Program-made: the position numbers and the translations under genes
In this document: positions 13,098 through 21,005 of the stretch, one piece after another
Layout of the letters: each line of letters opens with the position of its first letter
Numbering within the stretch: position 1 is the first letter of the stretch
Notes under the pieces: generated by a model
Databases searched by the model: none
Seen by the model: only the letters and a program-made list of their open reading frames with translations
Told to the model about the DNA's origin: nothing
NCBI GenBank assembly: GCA_902773365.1
Contig: CACYEG010000038.1
Location: forward strand, 1-21,005
Direction of reading: 5' to 3'
Origin: an uncultured Erysipelotrichaceae bacterium
GTDB taxonomy: Bacteria > Bacillota_I > Bacilli_A > RF39 > UBA660
DNA: 21,005 nt

Positions 13098-15479
13098 ATG
13101 ATGAGAATTAGTACAAATTGGCTTAACGATTATGTCGATATAAGTGATGAAGACTTAAAAGAACTTGCAGATAAAATTACCAATGCCGGTATTAATATCG
13201 CTACCATTGAAGAGTATTCTTTACCTAATTTAGTCGTTGGGCAGATTTTGGAATTTCATCCTCATCCTGATTCTGATCATTTAAATGTTTGTTCAGTTGA
13301 TGTTGGTAATGAAGTATTGCAAATAGTTTGTGGTGCAGATAATTTAGAAAAAAATATGAAAGTAATTGTTGCTATGGATGGCTGTCAATTACCGGGTGGA
13401 GTAATAAAAAAGACAACGATGCGTGGAGTTGAATCATGTGGAATGCTTTGTGCGCTAATGGAGCTTGGATTAGAAGAAGATACACCTGAAAACTACGCAA
13501 AGGGTATTGCTAAGTTACCGAATGAAGCACTAATTGGATCAAACCCTTATGTTTATCTCGGATTAGATGACACAATCTACAATTTAGATTTAAATCCAAA
13601 TAGAGAAGCTGACTGTACAAATCACATTGGTTTTGCATATGAAACTGCTGCAGTTCTTGGAAAAAAAGTAGAAATGCCAGAAATTAAGACACATCCATTA
13701 AAAGATAGAAATATAATAGATGAATTGGAATTAGATGTTATCACAGATAATTGTACGATGTACAATGCCAAAAAAGTCGTAGATGTCGTTATTAAAGAAA
13801 GTCCTGACTTTATTAAAGAAAGACTAATTAACTGTGGAATGAGACCAATTAATAATGTCGTAGATATTTCAAACTATATTATGTTAGAATATGGTCAACC
13901 ACTTCATTTCTTCGATGCAGACAAACTTGGTAAATCTATACTAGTTAGAATGGCTGAAAAGGGAGAAACTATTGTTACGTTGGATAAACAAAAAAGAAAA
14001 TTAACACCGGATGACATAGTCATTACTGATGGAGAAAAACCAGTTTGTATCGCTGGAGTTATGGGTGGAGAAAATAGTGGAATCGACGAAAATACTAAGG
14101 ATGTTGTAATCGAATCCGCAATATTTGACCCTTTAAAGGTAAGATATACTTCACTTAGGTTAGATTTAAAGAGCGAGGCTAGTAGAAGATATGAGCATGG
14201 ACTTAACTATGAGTATACATGCCAGGCAATCGAAAGAGCATGTTATTTATTAGAGCAATATGCCGATGCAAAAGTCTTATCTGGTACACTTAAACACGAC
14301 ATAACTGATAAGACTCCTAAAGTTGCTAAAGTAACACTTGAAAAAATTAATGCCTTACTTGGCGTTAAGATGACTTTAGATGACGCTAAAAAGGCTCTAA
14401 CAAATTTACAATTCCCATATGAATTAAAGGGAGAAGAATTTACTGTAAGTATTCCAAATAGAAGAAATGATGTTAGTATTAAAGAAGATTTAATTGAAGA
14501 AATTGGAAGATTATATGGATATGAGCATATTATCGAACATACGCCTAGATTAGAAGATAAAAAGGGAGAATATAAGGGAAATATTCTGTTGAGAAAAAGT
14601 ATTAGTAAGAGGCTTAGATCACTTGGATTAAATGAGACAAGGACTTATACATTAATTAGTCCAGAAATGGATGCTCAATTTCAATACGATAGAAAAGAGC
14701 CAATCGTTTTATTAAAACCACTTAGCCAAGATAAGAGTATTGTAAGGCAGTCACTTATTCCATCATTATTAAATGTTTTCAATTATAACTACGCAAGAAA
14801 CATTAAAGATATCTGTATCTATGAGATATCTAATACATACTACGATATAGATAAAGAAGAGACAAAGATTTCGATTTTGATGAGTGGAAACTACATAGTT
14901 AATAATTGGAAAGCCGAAGCACTTAAATGTGATTTTTACACATTAAAGGGAATTATAACTAATCTTTTGGATTATTTAGGATATAACGGTAGATATTCAT
15001 TTATATCAAAGCAGGACATACCTGATATGTATCCAGGTGCAACCGCATTAATTACTATCGATAGCGTCGCAGTCGGTTATATTGGTAGAATTCATCCAAA
15101 TATATCCAAAAAAGAAATTTATGTTTGTGAATTATCTTTAACAGAACTTGCTAAGAAAAAAACGAGAGCATATAAATACAAAGAGTTGTCTAAATATCCA
15201 AGTATAACTAAGGACGTTGCATTTGTGATGCCTTTATATATGGAATCCAAGGATGTCGAAAAAGAAATCAAACGTTCGGGTGGTAAATATCTAAAAGAAA
15301 TTAACGTATTTGATTTATATAAAGGCGAAAATATTGGACAAGATGAGAAATCAATCGCATATTCTTTGATTTTTGAAAGTGATCAAAGAACCCTTACTAC
15401 CGAGGAAATTAATGAAACATTTAACAAGATTATCGACGATGTAACTAAAAAATTAAATATAACTATTAGAAAGCAATAA
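13098..15479 (+). CDS. pheT: Phenylalanine--tRNA ligase beta subunit
   Basis: This is the structural and editing subunit, 793 aa, full length. It starts MMRISTNWLNDYVD; the second ATG (13101) is equally possible. Domains in order are a tRNA-binding OB fold at about 40-150 (QILEFHPHPDSDHLNVCSV), the B3/B4 editing module at about 210-390 (RPINNVVDISNYIMLEYGQPLHFFDADK), the B5 domain at about 400-475 (IPNRRNDVSIKEDLIEEIGRLYGY), the catalytic-like core, and a C-terminal ferredoxin-like anticodon-binding domain from about 700 (KYPSITKDVAFVM). The editing module removes Tyr wrongly attached to tRNA-Phe. The gene is closely coupled to pheS, and a small membrane-protein gene follows after 39 nt. Confidence 0.97.
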   Translation: MMRISTNWLNDYVDISDEDLKELADKITNAGINIATIEEYSLPNLVVGQILEFHPHPDSDHLNVCSVDVGNEVLQIVCGADNLEKNMKVIVAMDGCQLPGGVIKKTTMRGVESCGMLCALMELGLEEDTPENYAKGIAKLPNEALIGSNPYVYLGLDDTIYNLDLNPNREADCTNHIGFAYETAAVLGKKVEMPEIKTHPLKDRNIIDELELDVITDNCTMYNAKKVVDVVIKESPDFIKERLINCGMRPINNVVDISNYIMLEYGQPLHFFDADKLGKSILVRMAEKGETIVTLDKQKRKLTPDDIVITDGEKPVCIAGVMGGENSGIDENTKDVVIESAIFDPLKVRYTSLRLDLKSEASRRYEHGLNYEYTCQAIERACYLLEQYADAKVLSGTLKHDITDKTPKVAKVTLEKINALLGVKMTLDDAKKALTNLQFPYELKGEEFTVSIPNRRNDVSIKEDLIEEIGRLYGYEHIIEHTPRLEDKKGEYKGNILLRKSISKRLRSLGLNETRTYTLISPEMDAQFQYDRKEPIVLLKPLSQDKSIVRQSLIPSLLNVFNYNYARNIKDICIYEISNTYYDIDKEETKISILMSGNYIVNNWKAEALKCDFYTLKGIITNLLDYLGYNGRYSFISKQDIPDMYPGATALITIDSVAVGYIGRIHPNISKKEIYVCELSLTELAKKKTRAYKYKELSKYPSITKDVAFVMPLYMESKDVEKEIKRSGGKYLKEINVFDLYKGENIGQDEKSIAYSLIFESDQRTLTTEEINETFNKIIDDVTKKLNITIRKQ

Positions 15480-15518
15480 AGCATTAATAAAAATCTTATT
15501 AGGGAAGGAGATGTTAAA

Positions 15519-15842
15519 ATGGGAAGTATTGGAAAGATATTAATGGTAGTTGTACCGATACTAATGATTGTAATTTTTGGTTTTACTTTTGTAATGATAC
15601 TTAGTCCAAAATTGAGAGGAAAATGGATGGCCAAGCAATTAGAGGCAACTAAATATATGATGGAAGCATCTAAGGGTACGATGAAAGATATTGCAAAAAC
15701 TACTAGTGAAGTACAACATGATATCATTGAGGAAAATAAAGATTTAATGAAAGAAACTGCTGATATGCAAGCAGAAATTCATAAAGACGCTATTAAAACA
15801 ACTGCTAAAGCTATAAAAGATGGACTAAAAGATGAAAAATAA
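15519..15842 (+). CDS. Small membrane protein of unknown function
   Basis: A 107-aa protein. A hydrophobic helix spans about residues 5-30. It is followed by a basic patch (SPKLRGKWMAK) and a Lys/Glu/Met-rich tail without prolines after residue 31, which should form one long amphipathic helix on the cytosolic side. No domain recognised. GGAAGGAG (15503-15510) is a strong ribosome site. The gene lies 39 nt after pheT with no terminator between, and the terminator overlapping its stop codon closes the operon, so it should share T-box control. Confidence 0.8.
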   Translation: MGSIGKILMVVVPILMIVIFGFTFVMILSPKLRGKWMAKQLEATKYMMEASKGTMKDIAKTTSEVQHDIIEENKDLMKETADMQAEIHKDAIKTTAKAIKDGLKDEK

Positions 15843-15871
15843 GATAATAAATAGATATATCTTATTTTTTT
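15835..15871 (+). terminator. Terminator of the phe operon
   Basis: Perfect 11-bp stem AAAAATAAGAT (15835-15845)/ATCTTATTTTT (15859-15869) with further T. The stop codon of the small membrane protein lies within the 5' arm. Confidence 0.8.
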
Positions 15872-15914
15872 ACCTTTTTTCTGTTTTATAGAATTGCTAT
15901 TTAGCCGCAAGTCC

Positions 15915-15943
15915 TTGAAATAATTAAGTTAGTTTTGTATAAT
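15915..15943 (+). promoter_or_regulatory. Promoter of ackA-nrnA
   Basis: TTGAAA (15915-15920), 17-bp spacer, TATAAT (15938-15943): nearly consensus sigma-A, suggesting strong constitutive expression. Transcription would begin near 15950, just before the ribosome site. Confidence 0.85.
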
Positions 15944-15961
15944 ATTAATCGAGGTGAAAGT

Positions 15962-17146
15962 ATGAAAATTTTATCAGTAAATGCTGGTAGTTCATCATTA
16001 AAGTTTACGTTATTTGAATTGCCAGAAAAAAAAGAGTTAATTAGCGGAACATTTGAAAAAATAGGTATAGGTAATAGTTTCTATACAATTAAATTAAATG
16101 GAGAAAAGATTAAAAGAGAAGTTGATTTAAAAGACCATTCTTTTGCAGTTAAGTATTTAATTGAAGAACTAATAAACAATAAGGTTATCGATAGTCTTGA
16201 TGATTTAGATGGTATTGGACACAGGATGGTTCATGGTGGATCTAAATTTACAAAAAGTGTATTGATAACTGATGAAGTTATAAGTGAATTTGAGAAGTGC
16301 ATTGATTTGGCACCACTACATAATCCTGCAAATATTATTGGAGTTAACGCATTTAGAGAAGCTTTACCTGACACTCCAGAAGTTGCAGTATTTGATACTG
16401 CATTTCATCAAAGTATGGATAAAGAAGAATTCTTGTATGGAGTGCCATACGAATGGTATGAGAAATATGGTGTTAGAAGATATGGATTCCATGGAACATC
16501 GCATCGCTATATTTATAAGACAATTTGTGAAAAGCTTGGACGCGATGACTTAAAAGTAATCAGCTGCCACTTGGGAAACGGTTCAAGTCTATGTGCGATT
16601 GATTCTGGAAAAGTATTAACTACTAGTATGGGCCTTACACCGCTACCTGGTGTAATGATGGGAACTCGTTCAGGAGACATCGATCCTGGAATTATTCCAT
16701 TTATCATGAAGAAAGAAAATAAATCTTGTGATGAAGTTTTAAATGATTTAAACAAGAAGAGTGGGTTACTTGGTATTAGTGGAATAAGCTCAGATTGCCG
16801 CGATATCGAAGAAGGTATTGAAGATGGAAACGAAAGGTGCGCTTTAGCGTTTGAAATGTTATGTAGAAGAATAGCTGATTATATTGCTGCATATAATAAC
16901 AAATTAAATGGTGCAGACGTCATAACATTCACTGCTGGTATTGGAGAAAATGGAGATTTACAACGCGAAAGAATAATTGAACTTATTAAAAGTCTTGGTG
17001 TAAAAATCGACTCTGAAAAAAATAAAATAACCATTAGAGGAGCCTTTGATAAAATTAGCACTGAAGATTCAAGTATTCCTGTATATGTAGTTCCAACAAA
17101 TGAAGAATTGATGATTGCAATGGATACTTATGATATTATTAATTAG
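15962..17146 (+). CDS. ackA: Acetate kinase
   Basis: This enzyme transfers phosphate between acetyl phosphate and ADP, making ATP and acetate in fermentation. The 394 aa match the family. Visible motifs are NAGSSSLKF (7-15), the substrate-loop HRMVHGG, DTAFHQSM, GFHGTSHRY, the phosphate loop CHLGNGSS, GTRSGDIDPG and TAGIGENG near the C-terminus. The start at ATG 15962 follows GAGGTGAAAG (15951-15960). An in-frame TTG at 15935 is rejected because it precedes the -10 box. No phosphotransacetylase gene is adjacent. nrnA follows after 20 nt under the same promoter. Confidence 0.97.
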   Translation: MKILSVNAGSSSLKFTLFELPEKKELISGTFEKIGIGNSFYTIKLNGEKIKREVDLKDHSFAVKYLIEELINNKVIDSLDDLDGIGHRMVHGGSKFTKSVLITDEVISEFEKCIDLAPLHNPANIIGVNAFREALPDTPEVAVFDTAFHQSMDKEEFLYGVPYEWYEKYGVRRYGFHGTSHRYIYKTICEKLGRDDLKVISCHLGNGSSLCAIDSGKVLTTSMGLTPLPGVMMGTRSGDIDPGIIPFIMKKENKSCDEVLNDLNKKSGLLGISGISSDCRDIEEGIEDGNERCALAFEMLCRRIADYIAAYNNKLNGADVITFTAGIGENGDLQRERIIELIKSLGVKIDSEKNKITIRGAFDKISTEDSSIPVYVVPTNEELMIAMDTYDIIN

Positions 17147-17166
17147 AAATAGAAACGAGGTATGGT

Positions 17167-18132
17167 ATGAACTCGAAATTTAGGGCAATTTTAAAAAGAA
17201 TTAAGGAATATGATGAAATTGTCATTGCTAGGCACATTGGACCAGATCCTGATGCCATTGCTAGTCAAATTGCTCTAAGAGATGCAATTAGATTAAGATT
17301 TCCATCCAAGAAAGTTTATGCAGTTGGTAATCCTGTTGCTAAATATAAATATTATGGTTCTTTAGATAAGGTTGACGAATCAAAACTAAAAGACCCATTG
17401 CTATTTGTTCTTGATTGTCCAAATATTTCGAGAATTGACTGTGTCAATTTTGATACATATACAGAGGTTATTAAAATTGATCATCACCCATTCGAAGATA
17501 AAATGGGCGATATCGAATGGATAGATGAATCTAGTACAAGTACAGCGGAAATGGTTACAGAATTTTTAGTTGCTACTAGGTTTAGAGCAAATAAAGCGAT
17601 TGCTAAAAACCTTTTTATGGGAGTAGTTTCAGATTCTGATCGTTTCTTATTTTCTACGACTTCTCCAAAAACTTTTGAGTTGATGGCAATACTTATTAAA
17701 AATTCTAAACTTGATATATCAGAAGCATATGATAATTTATATTTAAGGCCATTAAATGAAGTTAAATTTCAATCTTACATTGCAGAACATTTTAATGTTA
17801 CTGCAAATGGCTTTGCATCATTAAAAATAGATAAAAAGATAATTCAAAAATATAATGTGGATGCAGGTACAGCATCTAATTTGGTAAATAACTTTAATAA
17901 TATTGAAGAAATATATGCATGGGCTTTAGTTTCGTATGACGATAAGCAGAAATTATATAAAGTTAATATTAGAAGTAGAGGTCCCGTAATAAACGATATT
18001 GCTTCTAAATATAACGGCGGCGGTCATCCAAGATCTTCAGGAGCTAGGATACAGAAGCTTGCTGATGTAAATAAATTATTAAAAGATTTAGATAATGCAT
18101 GCAAGGAATATAAAAAGAATATAAAAAAGTAA
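17167..18132 (+). CDS. nrnA: Bifunctional nanoRNase/PAP phosphatase, DHH family
   Basis: A 321-aa cytosolic DHH phosphoesterase. NrnA proteins degrade 2-5-nt RNA fragments left by other RNases and dephosphorylate 3'-phosphoadenosine 5'-phosphate. The DHH domain has H23-x3-D27-x-D29 in RHIGPDPDAIAS, a metal ligand in VLDCP (81-85), and DHH at 105-107. The DHHA1 domain carries SRGPVINDIASKYNGGGH, with GGGH at 284-287. The length and motifs fit NrnA/YtqI better than RecJ (too short) or GdpP (no membrane or PAS part). It follows ackA by 20 nt with a GAGG site (17157-17160) and is closed by a very stable terminator. Confidence 0.92.
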   Translation: MNSKFRAILKRIKEYDEIVIARHIGPDPDAIASQIALRDAIRLRFPSKKVYAVGNPVAKYKYYGSLDKVDESKLKDPLLFVLDCPNISRIDCVNFDTYTEVIKIDHHPFEDKMGDIEWIDESSTSTAEMVTEFLVATRFRANKAIAKNLFMGVVSDSDRFLFSTTSPKTFELMAILIKNSKLDISEAYDNLYLRPLNEVKFQSYIAEHFNVTANGFASLKIDKKIIQKYNVDAGTASNLVNNFNNIEEIYAWALVSYDDKQKLYKVNIRSRGPVINDIASKYNGGGHPRSSGARIQKLADVNKLLKDLDNACKEYKKNIKK

Positions 18133-18158
18133 ATTCAAATTAAAGAATTTACTTTTTT
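18123..18158 (+). terminator. Terminator of ackA-nrnA
   Basis: A perfect 14-bp stem, AAAAAAGTAAATTC (18123-18136)/GAATTTACTTTTTT (18145-18158), loop 8 nt. The stop codon of nrnA lies in the 5' arm. The A and T flanks make it a possible bidirectional terminator, but no gene faces it. Confidence 0.9.
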
Positions 18159-18230
18159 AAATAACTAAAAATTATAGCATAGTGTTAGTTAAATATTATC
18201 ATGCTGTTATGTAAACTTAGTTAAAATCTA

Positions 18231-18259
18231 TTGCAGTTTGTTAAATATAAAGTTATAAT
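18231..18259 (+). promoter_or_regulatory. Promoter of the first surface-protein gene
   Basis: TTGCAG (18231-18236), 17-bp spacer, TATAAT (18254-18259), with AGGAG at 18273-18277 before ATG 18285. The 72 nt between the previous terminator and this promoter hold nothing I can recognise. Confidence 0.75.
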
Positions 18260-18284
18260 AAAAATATAAAATAGGAGTCGAGTT

Positions 18285-19277
18285 ATGAAAAAAGTATTAT
18301 ATTTTTTGAGCATTTTCACGATATTAACAGTATTTATTCCACATGATGTTAAAGCATATATATTAACGGCACAAGACATCGTAAATGATATTGATAAATC
18401 GCTAATATCCGAAAATGAAAAAGTTGTCGCTAATGGGAACAAGTTTGAATATTATTATAAAGACGAGCTAGTAGACAGCTATGACATGTCGAAAGGTTAC
18501 ATTGAATGCTATAATGACATATTTACCGAGCCCGGAAACGAAGCAAAAGGAATTATACTTGTTTATCTTGATCTTTATGTTCCATTTACTGATACAAGTT
18601 TTGATATAGTCGATGAATATAAAGATTATTATAATTTTAGCAAAGAAAAAAAGGATAGTATCTTTGACAAATATGGTATATATTTTGAGAATGTTACAGT
18701 TGATGATGAGGAAAAAGTACTTATTAAAGTAACTTTTGATATTGATAAACTAGATAAACTTTTTTTAGAAACCCGAGTAATTAAAAACGACTTATCAGAA
18801 AATGAAAAACAGTCATTATATTCTACCCCAGATCTTTTAGCAGAAGATATAAAGAAAAATGAAATAACATTGTTTCCACATAATACTATAGCTGATCTTC
18901 CAGAGGAGTATAACTATTGTTATGTTTATCGTTCAACAAAGATAGATGGAGAATACGTTAAGCTTCCTGGGAAAATGATTAAATGTAACGGAGAGTATGC
19001 AATTATTGACGACACGTTGGAACCCAATACAACTTATTATTATAAAGCTAGAGCGATGTATACTAATGTTCTAAGTGATCCTATTGAAGTTACTACTTTA
19101 AAAGGAAAAACTATCACTCAAAATGCTAATACTGATGAAAAAACTACTACAACGAAAGTACCAGATAATCCTAAGACTGGTTTGTCTTCTCATATTTTTG
19201 CAACAGTATTAATATCTGTACTAGGTATTATATCTATGCTTATTTTAAGAAAAAATAAAGTTTTTGGACAACTTTAA
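18285..19277 (+). CDS. Sortase-anchored surface protein with Fn3-like module (paralog 1)
   Basis: A 330-aa exported protein. The signal peptide is residues 1-24 (ending VKA). An N-terminal region to about 185, rich in Asp, Tyr and Lys, has no recognised domain. A fibronectin type III-like module follows at about 195-275 (YCYVYRST, NTTYYYKARA, SDPIEVTTLKGK), with cysteines 202 and 233 placed to bridge. A Thr-rich linker (EKTTTTK) leads to the sorting signal: NPKTG (295-299), a hydrophobic stretch, and the basic tail RKNK. NPKTG is an LPXTG-type motif, so sortase cleavage between T and G and linkage to the wall is expected; no sortase gene is in this window. A ligand or substrate cannot be read. 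A paralog lies 93 nt downstream. Confidence 0.88.
   Translation: MKKVLYFLSIFTILTVFIPHDVKAYILTAQDIVNDIDKSLISENEKVVANGNKFEYYYKDELVDSYDMSKGYIECYNDIFTEPGNEAKGIILVYLDLYVPFTDTSFDIVDEYKDYYNFSKEKKDSIFDKYGIYFENVTVDDEEKVLIKVTFDIDKLDKLFLETRVIKNDLSENEKQSLYSTPDLLAEDIKKNEITLFPHNTIADLPEEYNYCYVYRSTKIDGEYVKLPGKMIKCNGEYAIIDDTLEPNTTYYYKARAMYTNVLSDPIEVTTLKGKTITQNANTDEKTTTTKVPDNPKTGLSSHIFATVLISVLGIISMLILRKNKVFGQL
19077..19229 (+). repeat. Direct repeat, copy 1 (3' end of surface-protein gene)
   Basis: These 153 nt recur at 20253-20405 with about 13 mismatches and no gaps by my hand alignment. They encode the end of the Fn3-like module, the Thr linker and the NPKTG signal. Confidence 0.9.
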
Positions 19278-19370
19278 AACGACATTTTAAGTTTATGAAT
19301 CAATTTATTTATCATCTTTTGTTCAAAACTAAAGTAATTTTATTCTAAAAGTAGAAAGTAGGATATTATA

Positions 19371-20456
19371 ATGAAAACAATTAAAAAACTAATGTTATTA
19401 TTATTCACTCTTATGCTCAGTGGCGTCATTTATAATGTGAATGCACAAGTTATGACAGCAAAAGACTTTAAAGAAGCATATGATGAATATTATGAAGGAA
19501 GTGGTTTTAAGTCTTATAATCTCGAAGTAGATGGTAACATACTAAAAATATATTCAGCAAGGTCCAATGAATTATTAAAAGAAGTGGATTGCAGTTTAGG
19601 TTATATAGAGTACGATAAAACAAAAGCAGATACAGAAGATGAGAACACGCCATTTATTATTGAATTTTTATTAAATGAAATTATCAGTATAAAATTAGGA
19701 TATGATCAAAAGGAAAATTTTACAACATCAAGTAATACTTCATCAAATTTTTATCTACCATTATATTTAGATACTTCATCTTATGGTGATAATAATACGT
19801 ATATAAATATGACCGCTGAAGAAATAGAAGAGCATTATGAAAAGTATGGCCGTTTTGCTAAATGTCAATTAATTAACAATGATCAGCTTGACTGTGATTA
19901 TATCAAATTATCTTTTGATACAGATAAGAAAGATTACTTTTATCAAAATCTGCCTATACTTGATAACACGCCAGAACAACTAAAACAAGCGCTTATGTTA
20001 ATTCCAGAAGTAGGAGTAGAGAACATAAAAAAAGATTCCGTTAGTATATTTCCACAAAACACAAAAGAAGAACTGACAGAAGGAAAAAACTATTGTTATG
20101 TATACCGTTCAACTAAGAAAGATTCTGGTTATACTAGAATTAATAATAATAAAATAAGATGTAATGGTGAATATGCAATTATTGATGATACATTAAAACC
20201 AGACACAACATATTATTACAAAGCTAGATTAGAATATACAAATCAGTATAGTGATCCTATTGAAGTTACTACTTTAAAAGGAAAAACAACAACTCAAAAA
20301 GCTAATACTGATGAAAAAACTACTACAACGCAAGTACCAGATAATCCTAAGACCGGTGTGTCTTCTCATATCTTTGCGATCGTATTAGTATCTATACTAG
20401 GTATTGTATCAATAATAATATTAAAGAAAAAAAGTAAATTATTTAGTCAAATTTAA
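19371..20456 (+). CDS. Sortase-anchored surface protein with Fn3-like module (paralog 2)
   Basis: A 361-aa exported protein with the same architecture as its upstream neighbour. The signal peptide is residues 1-25 (ending VNA). A divergent N-terminal part (to about 220) has 45 or so clearly different or inserted residues, including a Ser/Thr/Asn-rich segment (116-126). The Fn3-like module is at about 225-305, with cysteines 241 and 264. Sorting signal: NPKTG (325-329), hydrophobic helix and KKKSK tail. The last 150 residues are nearly the same as in paralog 1, while the N-termini share only short motifs (MTAKDF/LTAQDI, LGYIEYDK/KGYIECYN). The ribosome site is AGGA about 10 nt before ATG. TTGTTC (19319-19324) and TATTCT (19341-19346), 16 bp apart, could be its own weak promoter. 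Confidence 0.88.
   Translation: MKTIKKLMLLLFTLMLSGVIYNVNAQVMTAKDFKEAYDEYYEGSGFKSYNLEVDGNILKIYSARSNELLKEVDCSLGYIEYDKTKADTEDENTPFIIEFLLNEIISIKLGYDQKENFTTSSNTSSNFYLPLYLDTSSYGDNNTYINMTAEEIEEHYEKYGRFAKCQLINNDQLDCDYIKLSFDTDKKDYFYQNLPILDNTPEQLKQALMLIPEVGVENIKKDSVSIFPQNTKEELTEGKNYCYVYRSTKKDSGYTRINNNKIRCNGEYAIIDDTLKPDTTYYYKARLEYTNQYSDPIEVTTLKGKTTTQKANTDEKTTTTQVPDNPKTGVSSHIFAIVLVSILGIVSIIILKKKSKLFSQI
20253..20405 (+). repeat. Direct repeat, copy 2 (3' end of surface-protein gene)
   Basis: This is the partner of 19077-19229, about 91 percent identical by hand count. Several differences are synonymous. Recombination between the copies would delete about 1,176 bp and leave one fused surface-protein gene. 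Confidence 0.9.
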
Positions 20457-20476
20457 CCACTTAATAGTGGTTTTTT
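20455..20476 (+). terminator. Terminator after the surface-protein pair
   Basis: Stem AACCACT (20455-20461)/AGTGGTT (20466-20472), TAAT loop, T to 20476. It begins within the stop codon of paralog 2. Confidence 0.8.
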
Positions 20477-20497
20477 ATTTTATTATAAGTTTAATAG

Positions 20498-20506
20498 TGA
20501 TATAAT
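20498..20506 (+). promoter_or_regulatory. Extended -10 promoter for the 151-aa protein gene
   Basis: TGATATAAT at 20498-20506 is a TGn-extended consensus -10. The -35 region is only T-rich. GGAGG at 20513-20517 lies close to the likely transcript start, so the leader is very short. Confidence 0.55.
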
Positions 20507-20521
20507 GTTTATGGAGGCAGT

Positions 20522-20977
20522 ATGAACGAGGAATTTAATACATTAGATAAAGTAAAAAAATTATTTAGTAGTCAAAAAGAAGAAGAATGGAAGTCATTTC
20601 TAATTTTATATAATAACGTAGCTGCCTATTCTGGTTACGTTAATGCCGCAGAGCATAGTTATACAGCACTTTTGGTTGCTCTAGGCGATAAAGGTGGTAT
20701 GGCTTTCTACAAGTTGAAAAAAGAGAAGATTTTTTCTAGAAATAAAAACATGATAATCGTTAGAGAACCTAATAGCTATGAATATATTCCAAAAGAATAT
20801 ATCGATAAAGTTGAAATTAAAAAATATATAGCATTTACTAAGAATCAGTTAGCAGTTCATATGAGATTTACAACAAACGAAAGGCACGAGCTACTAATAA
20901 ATTTAAAAGATCTTGAAATGCCTTATCAAAAAGATGGTATCGATGAATTTTTAAATAGATACAGGAAAGAGAGGTGA
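20522..20977 (+). CDS. Small cytosolic protein of unknown function
   Basis: A 151-aa soluble protein with no signal peptide or membrane helix. The first 45 residues look helical (KVKKLFSSQKEEEWKSFLILYNNV). The rest alternates short strands (GGMAFYKLKK, NMIIVREP, YIPKEYIDKVEIKKY, LAVHMRFTTNERHELLINL) and ends in an acidic-basic helix (DEFLNRYRKER). The strand series with a final helix recalls bacterial PH-like domains, but this is only an impression. GGAGG stands 4 nt before the ATG. The last codons overlap the GAGGTG site of the next gene, so the two are probably cotranscribed. Confidence 0.8.
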   Translation: MNEEFNTLDKVKKLFSSQKEEEWKSFLILYNNVAAYSGYVNAAEHSYTALLVALGDKGGMAFYKLKKEKIFSRNKNMIIVREPNSYEYIPKEYIDKVEIKKYIAFTKNQLAVHMRFTTNERHELLINLKDLEMPYQKDGIDEFLNRYRKER

Positions 20978-20982
20978 ACTAA

Positions 20983-21005
20983 ATGTTTTTCGTATATGGT
21001 ACAAA
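20983..21005 (+). CDS. Start of the next gene (partial, 7 codons)
   Basis: ATG 20983 follows GAGGTG (20971-20976) by 6 nt and reads MFFVYGT before the window ends. A beginning of this kind (FVYGT/YGS near the N-terminus) is typical of gamma-glutamylcyclotransferase-like proteins, but seven residues cannot establish that. Confidence 0.5.

Noticed and set aside
2313..18132. The two DHH-family proteins (pyrophosphatase and NrnA) as parts of one nucleotide-signalling system
   Set aside because: They are in separate transcription units about 13 kb apart and both are ordinary housekeeping enzymes.
18159..18230. Riboswitch or small RNA in the gap before the first surface-protein gene
   Set aside because: The stretch is short, AT-rich and lies upstream of the promoter. 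No stable stem or conserved motif is visible.
19268..19292. Imperfect inverted repeat AACTTTAAAA...TTTTAAGTT between the surface-protein genes as terminator
   Set aside because: It has a one-base slip in the stem and no T tract. The two genes may well be cotranscribed.

Overview
This is a 21-kb, AT-rich, all-plus-strand chromosomal segment of a walled, low-GC Gram-positive bacterium. The gene set (uvrB, ftsE-ftsX with a secreted M23 murein hydrolase, a phenylalanyl-tRNA synthetase operon behind a T-box, ackA, nrnA, a YitT-family protein) and the GAGGTG-type ribosome binding sites fit the Bacilli side of the Firmicutes. UGA is used as a real stop (for example ftsX and the unknown gene ending at 5745), which argues against the Mycoplasma code. 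The wall hydrolase and the NPKTG-anchored surface proteins argue against a wall-less Mollicute. An uncultured gut Bacilli lineage such as RF39 is a reasonable guess, but that is inference.

Layout. 1-2280: the tail of an unknown gene, a terminator, uvrB, a short decayed relic of a short-chain dehydrogenase, and a terminator. 2281-4097: a CBS-domain family II inorganic pyrophosphatase, then tRNA-Ala(UGC) with its own promoter and terminator. 4098-7420: a 489-aa protein of unknown family, a membrane-tethered thioredoxin-like protein (CTHC), and a YitT-family membrane protein. 7466-10293: the overlapping trio ftsE-ftsX-M23 hydrolase, closed by a terminator. 10312-11127: a membrane-anchored exported protein of unknown function. 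11117-15871: a strong promoter and T-box leader (apparent Phe specifier UUC), then a HAD phosphatase, pheS, pheT and a small membrane protein, ending at a terminator. 15915-18158: ackA and nrnA under a near-consensus promoter, ending at a 14-bp perfect terminator. 18231-20476: two tandem paralogous surface proteins with signal peptides, Fn3-like modules and NPKTG sorting signals. 20501-21005: a small cytosolic unknown gene and the first codons of another gene.

How the parts work together. Most of the window is housekeeping: DNA repair, pyrophosphate removal, Phe-tRNA charging, acetate overflow/ATP, nanoRNA turnover, and division-linked wall hydrolysis. The accessory signal lies in the unknown gene beside tRNA-Ala, in the exported cysteine-containing proteins together with a membrane thioredoxin-like protein, and in the tandem surface proteins whose 3' ends look recently homogenised. 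I did not find a defence island, CRISPR array, prophage or insertion sequence. The points most worth checking are the unusual output region of the T-box, the C33 and T-stem mismatch of the tRNA, the unknown 489-aa protein, and the paralogous surface pair.
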